64,000 nt of DNA from Paralithodes platypus. Lineage: Eukaryota; Arthropoda; Malacostraca; Decapoda; Lithodidae. The notes beneath the pieces were generated by a model. It was given only the letters and a program-made list of their open reading frames with translations, ran no database searches and was not told the origin of the DNA. This document shows, one piece after another, positions 52,330 to 62,632 of the stretch. The translations under genes were made by a program, and so were the position numbers. Positions within the stretch are counted from its first letter, which is position 1, and every line of letters starts with the position of its first letter. The stretch lies in contig JAVRFV010002373.1 of the NCBI GenBank assembly GCA_032716605.1, positions 690,052-754,051 on the forward strand, read 5' to 3'.

Positions 52330-52690
52330 TTACACCCATAAGAGTTGTTGTTTATTGTTGTAGACTTGTAGTTCCCCAGACTGTGTGGCCGAACAGTCCC
52401 GAGTCCGGTTGAACGAGGCTGCTCCAGATTCTCGGGCCCCAAAAAGGGCCAGGGTTAAATGAGATTTGTCTTGGAGAGGGCAGCAGGGGAGGGGATCATC
52501 AGCCCATGGGCTTGCACCCCCAGGCCAATGCCCCACTGTCAGCAGCCCATCTTGCAGTGCCACCCAATCGGGCGATCTCGCCAGCACCTAGAAGGAAAAG
52601 TAACACAGGAAAAGAGACAGACAGAAATGGCTAAGGTTGGGTAGAGGATGCCAAACCTAACTCTGGAAAGGACCAACCCTCACACAAAAT
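52330..52690 (-). repeat. Dispersed repeat D1 with CAA-type tail
   Basis: Minus-strand element of about 350 bp. It starts near GGCATCCTCTACCCAACCTT, passes GGCGAGATCGCCCGATTGGG, and ends CGGGACTGTTCGGCCACACAG, then GGGGAAC and an AAC-rich tail. The 5' part recurs at 1-95. The 3' GTTCGGCC...GGGAAC segment resembles the end of LINE-B (about 19315-19350). No ORF. Confidence 0.65.
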
Positions 52691-53302
52691 AGTAATAATC
52701 AATGGCTGCTGACAACAGATTCATAATTAAATAAACGGATTGTGCTGTATATCCACAAAATTACTTGATATGCATATTATATTCCCTTAGAGCCAAGATA
52801 ACTTTCTCTTTATTCAGTGCGTAAAGGCTTGGGACCCATCCTAGAGTAATTGCAACAGCGTGATAGCGTAGCATAGGACATTGACGCCAAATTATTATTC
52901 TCACTGTTAGCTGTACATAAAAACAAAACTTGTGGGACCCAGAGGAAATATTTGTCTGTGTCTACTAGGTGACGATGGCTGTGTGTGTCTGGGAGTAACA
53001 TGGAGGGTAAATGGGCCTCAAAGCTTGAGAGCAGGAGGATGTCAGCTCGGTTAAAGTTATCAGTTCCCCATTTTGATAGATTTTCACGTAGTGTGGAGTA
53101 GGCAGTGGGGGTGTGTCTGGGAATCTGGAGGAAGTTTCTGCCATGGACATCCTTTTGGGGAGTTTCCTCTTGAAGTAAGATGTGGGAATTATGCATGTGT
53201 GTGCAGTACATCGTTTGCCATACTATCACACTGTTCCTGGTGTTCTTTAATGGGAAACCAAACCTTTATTCACCGTGGAGTATTTGGATGTACAAGATAA
53301 CG
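52691..53302. other. No gene seen
   Basis: AT-rich sequence. A 139-codon minus ORF (52810-53229) has no recognisable motif. Confidence 0.4.
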
Positions 53303-53530
53303 GGCTGTGGCATGGTTGTTGTTGTTGTTCCCCAGGCTTTCTGACCAAACAGCCCCAAGGTCCTGAGCAAGGCCAAGGCCATAACCGAGCGCCCCCACAG
53401 AACCCTCCCTGCTTTACCACTAAGAATGCCCAGGTGACTGAAGCCGCTCCCAGTCGAGGAGCTGGGGAGAGTGCGGAAATACCTGGGACACCGAAGCCCC
53501 ACCCAAGGCCCTGTGTCCCTTTACAATTAT
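53303..53530 (-). repeat. Repeat with LINE-B-like 3' tail
   Basis: The minus strand ends GGGGCTGTTTGGTCAGAAAG, CCTGGGGAACAACAACAACAACC. The body is GC-rich and different from D1, so a different family shares the same tail type. Confidence 0.55.
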
Positions 53531-54140
53531 GAAGGATAAGTTGAGGGGCAAAGGAATAATGCGACGCTTTGGCTCCCAGTCAGTATATAGAGAGGTCAAT
53601 CCACGGAAGAGACGCCGCCACTTGAGATTTAGTAATGGTCGCAATCCTCCGCAAGACTATCAATTACTCTTTAACAACACACAACTCAACCCTTCATCTT
53701 CTCTCAACATTCTACATGTATCTTTTTCATTCGACCTTTCTTGGAAATATCATATTAGCCTACCACTCTATCTAAAAAAGCTTCCCAAAAGTTAGGTGTG
53801 CTCAACCGGCTCCATGGGTTCTTCAACCACGCACACCTTTTTGCTCTATATCAGGGCACAGTGTACTCATGTATCGAGTATTGCTTGCACGTGTGGGGAG
53901 TTTCCACCCATACCACACTTCTCGAAAGAGTCAAAAGCATTTCGCCTGATCAACTCACTTCCTCTTACTAGTTCCCTACAATCTCTTTCTACATGCCGCA
54001 ATGTTGCATCTCTTTCACTCTTCTATCGCTATTACAACAATCAGTGTTCTTCAGAGCTCACTCAGCGCATACCCCCTCCTTTGCTAGACATATCGAAGGC
54101 ATTTGGTAGGGTCTGGCACAAATCTTTCATTTATTAGTGG
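53531..54140 (+). pseudogene. Rearranged LINE fragments
   Basis: Plus-strand frames give FSFDLSWKYHIS (thumb region), a SKAFRLINSLPL / RNVASLSLFYRYYNNQCSSEL stretch (C-terminal domain, similar to LINE-A), and then LDISKAFGRVWHKS, an RT catalytic motif that should lie upstream. The order is therefore scrambled, suggesting deletion, duplication or template switching. Confidence 0.6.
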
Positions 54141-56375
54141 CCCCTCCATCATTGACGAACATGCCTATTACATAAGGCATCCTCTTCAAACACTAATTTG
54201 CCGTAGTTTGAATCTACCGCGCAGAGCATTTAAAATCTGAGGAGCCTTCATCATGAGCGCACACGACCTCACTCATGGCTTCAGTCATTATGAATTGGGT
54301 TCTCACTACGAAAAAACTTTGTAAACAATAAAAAGAAAAAGAAAATAAGAATAACTATCCAATAAGCTTTCCATCATATCGTGGATGTACTTGTGTGGAT
54401 CTTTGACCAGACGCTGATTCAGGCGTCATTCTTCCTTCTCTGCTCTGCGATCAGCCGGCCTGGACGTGTATCTCCACGCTCCGCTGGTTCCGCATTTGCT
54501 GCATCCCTAGTGAGTTTGTTCTCATTTGTTTACTCCGGGATGTATCGAGTAAGGTTAGGATATGCATAGCAGGAGTGTCCTGGCTGGTTGCCCGCAGTGC
54601 AGTGTATTTTGGGTCGTGTGTTTGGGGCATCTATTTCGGATGTACCCTCGTGGTCCGGTTGTGGACAGGTAAATTTTTTGTTTTTTCATAGTTGAGTTAG
54701 CTTGTGATGCAGGCGGCTTTCATTACGCGATTAATTCTGCTGCCTTTTATCTTTCTGATGAGGTAGCGTTGCTTTGCTGACGTTCCCAGCGTATTTTTCT
54801 TCACTTAGTGAAGTTTTTTCTGGGTCCCGAGTCGGTCTTCCCTTGGTCAGAAGTTTTTTCTACAGTGGTGTGTTGGCGGTGGTTCCTGTTGTTATATTTC
54901 CAGTGTTTTTTGTTTATATCTCAACAGTTCTTGTGCCGTTTGCTTAGGCCTAGCCAGCCGCTCGTACCTTTGCCACATGTACAAGTGTTTTTGTTTATTT
55001 TATAAACATGTCCTACTGTGTCATGTGTATCCGGGGTTAGTTGTGTATTGGCTAATTCCACGGACTATGTTTGTTTCCTGGTTTAGTTGTGTATTGGCTA
55101 ATTCCACGGATGATATTGTGGTCCCTAGGTTAGTCGTGCTTGGCTATCTCTCGGGTCCTATGTGCGTTCAGATGGTATCTGTTCGGGGTGGGTTACTTTC
55201 CGGCGGGGTTTTCTCGGTTTCACCATGAAAAACTCCGGCCGTGAGCCGTGTTTGGCCACGCGTGGTTTCAAATCAGGCGGGTGTCCCCGGCGAGTTGGTG
55301 TCTGTGGCTCTCCAAGACTGCGTCTCTGTGTTGGTGCCTGTTTCAGGCTCCCTATGATTCCCGGCGGACTGGTGGTACCCATCTAACATTGTTCATGCGA
55401 ACATATGTTATGTAGTTTTTCTACCCGGTTTTACAAACCAAAGGAAAAACCCTAGCTGTTGTTGTGGGCTTTCCTCCCCGGCGATCTTTTACAAAGAAGT
55501 GGGGATAGGAATTTATGGGGTTAACGTTTAAGACATCAGGTTTCACCCGGCGGGTGTACCTTGTTAAGGTGGGATGAACGAATTGGTAATTCAGTTTAGT
55601 TAACCGGTCCATTTTAGTGATACTATAGGTATCGCCGCCCTCACTCTTACGGCGATCGAAGGCTCAATTAGGGTTAACGTAATTTTTCATAAATTAGCCA
55701 CACCCGGCGGGTGCTCCTGGGAAGGGGAAATACGGAATTTACAATTCAAGCTAGTTACCCATTTAATTGAGAGATACGGCTCTGTATCACCGCCTTCACC
55801 ATACGGCAATCTCTGTGACAATTCTTTAGAAGTCAGATCTCGTATCAGCCTGCCCTGTGTTAATCTGCTAGATACTTCAGGGGCCGGCGTCTTTGTGGGG
55901 GGTTGTTTTCAAAATTGAATCTTGTAACAGTCACCGCCAGACAGACTTTATAAACGCCATACTGGTTTTTTATATTATGTCAGAGGGTATTCTTAAAACT
56001 TTCTTAAAGACATGTCTCGATATTAGGATATCTTTATGAAAACCCCGCCGCATAACGAGCTGTAATCATTGTGAGATTACGCCTCGTTATCCGGCGGGTT
56101 AGGAACACTTATATGCGATCATTTTGGGTTAACCTTATGAGCATTAACTCCTGGAAATTTTCCTTTTTTTTCCAGGTCTGGGCCCCGGCGGACCAATACA
56201 GACCCTGCAGTAAGTCCCCACCAGTCTCTGTCATGGCTACCTTTGCCCCAGTTTTTGCTTTATGCATTAATCCAACCTGTGCCTGTTATGCCCTGTTTTT
56301 CTACAGGTTTAACTTGGGTAATGTGAGTTCTAAATTGACTGGGTATATAAGGCTGCATGCACAATACAAGATATG
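54141..56375. other. Unassigned segment with CGGCGGGTG repeats
   Basis: T-rich plus strand with no convincing ORF. Two diverged direct repeats (about 55545-55700 and 55703-55825) contain CACCCGGCGGGTG, AATTCAngnTAGTTAnCC and CACTnTTACGGCGATC-like blocks. A further CCGGCGGGTT lies at about 56091. The segment may be a regulatory or terminal part of an element, but I cannot name it. Confidence 0.4.
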
Positions 56376-58840
56376 AGGAATAGAGAACACAAAGAAACAC
56401 ATGGTAGCAAGTTACATGATCACGTTTATTGATATACCACTGCAGAATACTTGTGTAAGACAATACAATAGAATTGAACAACACTAGCATAAGTGGATCT
56501 GGATGGAGCCTAGTCTCCCACTTCCAACGTTCAGGTATTAATCTTCTGATCACTGGCTTCGATTCCACAGGTTTATATACCGAAGATCATCAATGTTACT
56601 TATAGATTCATATTCACTGTTAGATTTATTATTGGTAGCTCTGGTGCACAAGTAGTAGTTCACAGACTAGATTAGACACGCGTATTTTAGAGCACGGGAA
56701 TTCTAGTAACCTCAGGGGGTACTGATCTAAGTTTTATATCCTTGTTTCAGAAATACATAGAACGCAAATCAGTGGGCGAACGTTAGATATCACTAGAGTT
56801 TTAATATCTGAATAAGGTAATTACGAGAGTCAAGGTCGCCTGTTAATTAAAGAGCACTGATCGCTTAGTACGTCCCAAATGGAATGGTTAAGTATGAATT
56901 ACACTGGGCAAGGTCTTAGCCACTTCGTTGAAATATTAATTAGTGAATCTCTAAACAGCACAGTAATATGTAGTACTGCTAAAGGGAATCTTGGGTAGTA
57001 TCTGATGGGTCTGGTCCTGGTTATCTTGCGTACATGATGTTGGGGGCTAACGACTGGTTCCGCGGCCGTCCAGGGGGGCCATATGTGTGAAGTTCTTCAA
57101 TACGTGGGCAGGTCCTTCTATCCAAATCTGCCACGGAGTCTGCCGGCTCTGGGATCTCACTCCGGAACACACAAGGGCAGAGCTAGAAGTTAACTGCAGG
57201 GTAGTGACCCCTGGTTGGTGTCTAGCTTTCAACTGATTTGACTGGGGGCGGGAGTTAGATTTATAGGCTCGGTTCTGGACCCTGTAGACAGTAGGGATCT
57301 CGAGTCTTATGGACTTAATTGAGCTCTCAATAGATATGGGGACTAGGTAAGATGGTATTTACTGTTGTGGCACAGGGCGATAGGAAGCCTTTATATTTTC
57401 ATATAACTGAGCCTTAGTAAGAGGTACTATTTTGGCTATACTGGACGTATTTAGGGGAGAGAGACTGGATCTACTTTGCGAGGAGGATGGGGACAGCTGT
57501 GATAGGAGCGTCTCTCTAGATTGTTCAATCTTCATTCTATGGTATAGCTGAGGTGCTAATTTAGTGATCAGAGCATGCAAGAAAGGTAAATGGTTTATTG
57601 TGAGTTAATAGAGGTTAGTAAAGGTGTTAGTCATTCATGGTTAGTTCATTGATAGGAAGCATTCCTGTGCTACCTGGCAATGACTCGAAAGTCAAAACAG
57701 GGGCCAGGTATACCTCCGCGGGGGTGGGGGTCTCCCTCCTCGGGTGGGCAAAAAGGGGGAGCTGGGCGCCCTCTCTTCTGTGATAGTCGTCCGGCGGCTG
57801 TGGCTAGGGGCTTGCCATATCACCAGTGTTTGTAATAACCCTCTGTGTATGAGACAGATGTGGGTGTCTTTAATACCAAAACCGAAGGTGCCTTAGCTAG
57901 CTGGTTTTACTCGGCTGGTTGTTAATTGTAGGGTTTGCTGGATATGGTGGAGACTGGGTTGCTAACTCTGCCACATTTATCTGGAAGTATGGCAATAGAA
58001 GTTAGTTACTGGCGGGGCGGCTAGCCTCGCACCGACGACCATTGGGTGCAGGGTTGTGAATGTGTTGTAAGAGAATAGATGGCATGCAAGGGGCTAGTAA
58101 AGTTCTAATGTTGTTCTGGCCTACTAAGTGAAGGTAGGCTGGATAGGAGTATATATATAAAAGGTTGGAGAGCGTTAGTAACGGACAATTCAAGGATCTT
58201 CAAGAGGTATGAGAGAGAGGCTAGGTCGGACAAGAGTCGAGAAGCGCGGGTGTCTTAATGAGAGGGGGGGGGGGAGAGTTCAAGGGCTACAGGGAAATTT
58301 TGCCCCTAAGGTCCCTGGGCGTGGGGGTGGCATTAGGCTACAATTGATATGGAAGTTTGAAAAGGCAGTAGAATACGTTAGCCAAATGCTACCGGGGAAT
58401 GCAACTATGGGGTGGTATAGGAGTCTGGAAAAGATAGAGTTATGTGATCAGTCCGAGGGTTATGGATACTATTAGTTGGCCCTGGGAACTGCGTTTTCTA
58501 TTAAATATAAATATCAACAACAGCGGCAGTTCGTAGGGGTACTTAGTTATTGTTTCGGGGTACTTATGACAGTACTGATAACCAGGTTATCTTATATAAT
58601 CTCTGGTTGGGGTAAGAGGTGTAAGACACGAAGTAAATTGGCGTAGTGTGGACTGTGGATACGAAGGAGGCAAGGGGAAGACGTATGACAATTGTGGAAA
58701 GTAAATGGAAAAAGGTGAACACAATGGCGGATAAAATACTTAACCTAAAGGATTGCATACATCGATGAATGATGACATTATAGTCGTCGTCCTAATAAGG
58801 TGATGAAACCTGGTTGATCTGTACTTGGCACAATACGACA
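56376..58840. other. Unassigned segment, possibly LTR-like on the minus strand
   Basis: No recognised protein. A minus-strand AATAAACGTG near 56427 and the general texture recall the gypsy LTR. Short open frames (57359-57580 minus, 58209-58475 plus) have no motifs. I found no matching second LTR in the window. Confidence 0.3.
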
Positions 58841-59458
58841 CAAGGACACTGCCGCTATGTCGCATCAATGCTGGTGGCAGTTAATATTATAGACTTAGTT
58901 ACTAGAGGAACAATGCAAGGGGCGACTGAGCACGGGTTACACATATCTATACTCGTCATGGAAAATGATATAAGAGGTCTAGGGACAAGCGTGGGTGTTT
59001 GAACTTCTAAGATATATAACATCTACTTCTCGGATGCAAGAACATACATAGATATAATTATGGCTGTCTGATGTGTTGGCATTGGCTCAACGTCGGGACA
59101 GGCATGTTTTTAATCTGAATGTATATTCCTGTTCATCATCTTTGTAGCAAGGACAGTGCCGCTATGTCGTATCAATGCTGGTGGCAGTTAATATTATAGA
59201 CTTAGTTACTAGAGGAACAATGCAAGGGGCGACTGGGCACGGGTTACATATATCTATACTCGTCATGGAAAATGATATAAGAGGTCTAGGGACAGCGTGG
59301 GTGTATTAACTTCTAAGATATATAACATCTACTTCTCGGATGTAAGAACATACATAGATATAATTATGGCTGTCTGATGTGTTGGCATTGGCTCAACGTC
59401 GGGACAGGGCATGGGTGTTTTTAATATGAATGTATATTCATGTTCATCATCTTTGTAG
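58841..59458. repeat. Tandem duplication of about 310 bp
   Basis: Two direct copies (58841-59147 and 59148-59458) both run from CAAGGACA to ATCATCTTTGTAG. They are highly similar, with a few substitutions and small indels. Confidence 0.92.
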
Positions 59459-59695
59459 TTAGGAGTTAGGAGTTAGGAGAGGGTTAGTGTACGTGAGGTG
59501 TGGAAAATGGTCAGTTTAGAAAAGGTAAGTGGGTGCGTCCTGGAGCTGTTAGCCCTGCGGGCTTGGGCCTGTCTGAAATGGCTGGCTCGGTCAGCTGGTC
59601 CTTTCGTTCTGTGGACCTTTCCTTTGGTGTTTCTGTGTGGTGTTCGTTCATGGCTTCTGTGGTGGGCTTCTCGTTCTGGGGCATTTTAGTGCCGG
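59430..59695 (+). repeat. Region upstream of the DIRS-type gag, shared with 22979-23257
   Basis: Homologous to 22979-23257, including GGTCCTTTCGTTCTGTGG and the TTCTCGTTCTGGGGCATTTTA end. It may be the terminal/leader region of the DIRS-type element. Confidence 0.6.
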
Positions 59696-60336
59696 TATCC
59701 CTCTTTTTGCGCACACTCTTTGTATCAGGTGTGTTAAATGTCTAGACCGTTCAAGAGGTCTGTGGGTGATGCGCAACTGTTCCTTTTGCTCCCAACTAAG
59801 TGTCAAAGTCCTCCAAGATAATGATAAGACCGCAGCGGTCGCCTTACGAGAAGTTCGGCAACAAATGTCAGCGTATACTACGATTGTGGCTCATAAGTCA
59901 CTGCAATGTGACAACGTCCCTCTTTGGGATAGGCTTCTTCTTGAGCACCCTCCCCCTAATAAACGTTTCTCTCGAGTAACTTGTCATAAGCCGGCGGAGA
60001 CTGGACAGGGTTCTGTGTCATCTCCTACCCCTGCTACTTCGAAACGTCACCGTGAGCCTACACCCCCGGCGACAGTCTCCTCGTCTCCGGCGAGATCTAG
60101 GTCTAGGTCACCCCTTAGACACCAGCCACCCAGTCTTGCCTCTTCACCATCGAGTAAGAGGAGTAAGACAGAAAGTTCCAACAGGGGTCAAGGCGATAAA
60201 TCCTCCAAATCAAAGAGTAGTTCACGGTCACACCGCAGCCATAAATCTTCAAAAAAGGATTCCCATGATAAACAGGCCTACCGACACTCACCTGTTTCTA
60301 GTGCTTCTCGTCATACCTCTACCCCAGACAGAGTTA
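59696..60336 (+). pseudogene. DIRS gag-like ORF, N-terminal part
   Basis: The frame encodes a cysteine cluster (HTLCIRCVKCLDRSRG, NCSFC), a helical segment, then a long Ser/Arg/Lys-rich low-complexity stretch (ARSRSRSPLRH, KSSSRSHRSHKSS), typical of nucleic-acid-binding gag regions. It is cut at about 60336 by SINE copy 2. The start codon is uncertain because the frame is open from upstream. Confidence 0.65.
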
Positions 60337-60577
60337 TAATAATAATAATAATAATAGTTCTTAAAGCTAGCGCATGCTAAGCTAGCTAAGGATAGCTCAA
60401 TAAGGCCGATTAGGCGTATTTCCATTGGGGTCCTGTACTACTACCCCATCCCTTTGCTCATGAGGGATGGTAACGACTCAGTGCTTGTGAAAAATCTTTA
60501 ATGCGCCGAGCGTGGGCGCGAACCCGGGCCTTCTGGGTGGAAGTCCGAGGCGCTAGTCACACATCAAGCGAGCCGCT
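60337..60577 (-). mobile_element. tRNA-derived SINE, copy 2
   Basis: Minus-strand copy closely matching SINE 1 over its whole length. The B box reads GGGTTCGCGCC. The LINE-F-like 3' segment lies at 60386-60433, and the tail is the AAT run at 60337-60357. Inserted in DIRS gag. Confidence 0.92.
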
Positions 60578-62509
60578 TGGTGTTCGGTCTCAAGGGTCCA
60601 GTGTAGTACATGTACCTAAAGATGATTTGCCCATTAACATTTTAACCCTGGAGTTGGAGGGTTCAGAGGACTCAGTGGTTGGGAGTGTTTCAGACTCCCA
60701 CGGGAGTAGAGGCCAAGGCCTAGGTGTTTGGCGATATTCTCGTCCGGGGCCTGGCCACCCACTTCCGGCTCAAACTATTCACACAGTGGCTGACGTCCAT
60801 CGGGACGCGATGATCCCTTCCTCTCCTCCTAACTTATCTTGGCGACAAGATGGTACCCCAGCTTCGGCGGGGTCTTCTCAGGAGGAACAGGATGACAAAG
60901 ACGAGCTTCGATGATATCGGATATGGAAGGGCAAGAGTCAGGTTCAGGCTTCGATGCCGCACAAGATCTTAATGATTCATCAGTGAACTCATCATCAAAT
61001 CAATTTGTCACTGCACAGGAAATTGATGGGCTACTTGATAATGCTTTATCTAGATTTTTTGGCCAACAGCAGGAAACTCCCACAGTGGACTTGGGGGCTC
61101 CCACGCCAAGCTCTACGGTACGGCCTCTGATAACTTCTATTGCTTTGCCTCAGATCACTCACCCCCCCCTCTATGTCACCTTCGGTGGTTACTAAGCCTG
61201 CTACAGCGGCATTGACCACTTCGAATGTAAGGGTTATAACGGATGTCAATCCGCCCCCTCTAGACAGAGCGCCTCTCAAAAAGGTGGCTATGCCCTTGCT
61301 TTACGGACCAGACGAGTCATGGGTCCTTTTGACCCCCACTAAACCAGAGCTAGCCCAACCTACCTTGTCAGGGGAGCTCCCAGTGCCGCGTGAGTGGGTC
61401 ATCCAGGGCAATAAATCTAAGAAATTAAGGGCCTTGGATACTTCGGGGAATGTGCTGGATGTCAACGTCAAGGCTATACCTAGTTATTATCACCAGGACT
61501 ATTTTGTTTATACTGCTAAGCCTGCTTTACCCCCTGCCTCAGCTTCAAGATTGTTTTCTGACTGGTCTAAGCATGATGGGTTTAATGACATTAAGGCACT
61601 GTCAGCTCTCACTCCAGAACTCGATTTGCAAACCGTCACAGACGCGGCGGCTAATCCAGTCTTGAGGGTGGGGACGTTGGGCCCAGGACCTTGGGTGGAA
61701 TGGGAGACAGAGGCTCAAAACTTTGCTACCACATTTACTTCCAAAACTTCCCACCAGATCCCTCAGGATACTCATTCTTGGTTCTCCATGCCAGTGTGTT
61801 TTGCCGGCGGAGTCCCTTCGGCTTTGTTTGCTTTCTTAGCTGCCCCTAAAATTAATCTTTGTGAGCTAAAAGACCCTTTCACTACCCCTACCCCAACTCA
61901 CCTAGACCGAGAATTTAGGCTACGGGGAAAGCTTTTCGCCTATTCTCTCAATACATAGTGTCTCAACAGGTAGCTAAGTCTTTACTCCGGTCCACTCAGG
62001 CAATCGCAGACGCGGATGCCAGACATTCGGTTGAATTGTCCCGGCGACTGCTTCTTCAGTCGTCAATCCAATCATTAGGTGACGTCCGCACTGCCTTGCT
62101 TGAGGCGGTACGAGCGAGACAAGATCTGAGAATATCCTTAGTCCGCAAACTGCCTGAGCGCATTGCGAATCAGGTGGTCATGTCACCAGTGCTCACTCCC
62201 TCTTTAATGTCCCCTGAAGTGTGGCGAACGGTTTTTAATATGGCTCAGGCCGTTAAACACAGTCCCACCCCTTCTAAGAAACCTGCCTTTACCTTCCCCA
62301 AACCCAGGCCAGTCGCTAAAGCTCAGCCGGGGGGATCGAAGCCCTTTCTTCCACCTAAGTCCTCCTCCACTCACGGTCAGTTCAGGCATAGACAGGGTAG
62401 GTTTTCAGGTCAGAAAGGACGAGGCTATACTAAGCCAGGTCAGGGCCCGTCTTCTGCCAACGCCAACCAGCCGGCGAAGCGTCCACCACCGCCAACTCCA
62501 CCACCGTAA
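60578..62509 (+). pseudogene. DIRS gag-like ORF, remainder in several frames
   Basis: Successive frames: about 60600-60914, 60911-61195, 61140-61958 and 61958-62509. They overlap by a few bases to a few dozen bases. One switch coincides with a run of eight C residues near 61160-61170, suggesting small indels in one original gag. The third frame has PREWVIQGNKSKKL and PGPWVEWETEAQNFATTF. The last is helical (LLQSSIQSLGDVRTALLEAV), then Pro/Gly/Lys-rich with QFRHRQGRFSGQKGRG. Confidence 0.6.
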
Positions 62510-62632
62510 AAAAACTAAGGTCTCTCTCACTCCCGGTGCCAGTAGTAAGGCCGGCGGATCCGAGGGTAGTACAGCCGGCGAACCCTGGTCTGCTAACTGG
62601 GTCGTTTCGAAACGTGTCACAGAGCATGGCCA

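Noticed and set aside
56376..58840. Full LTR retrotransposon on the minus strand
   Set aside because: No second LTR, primer binding site or pol motifs found. Only a weak poly-A-like signal.
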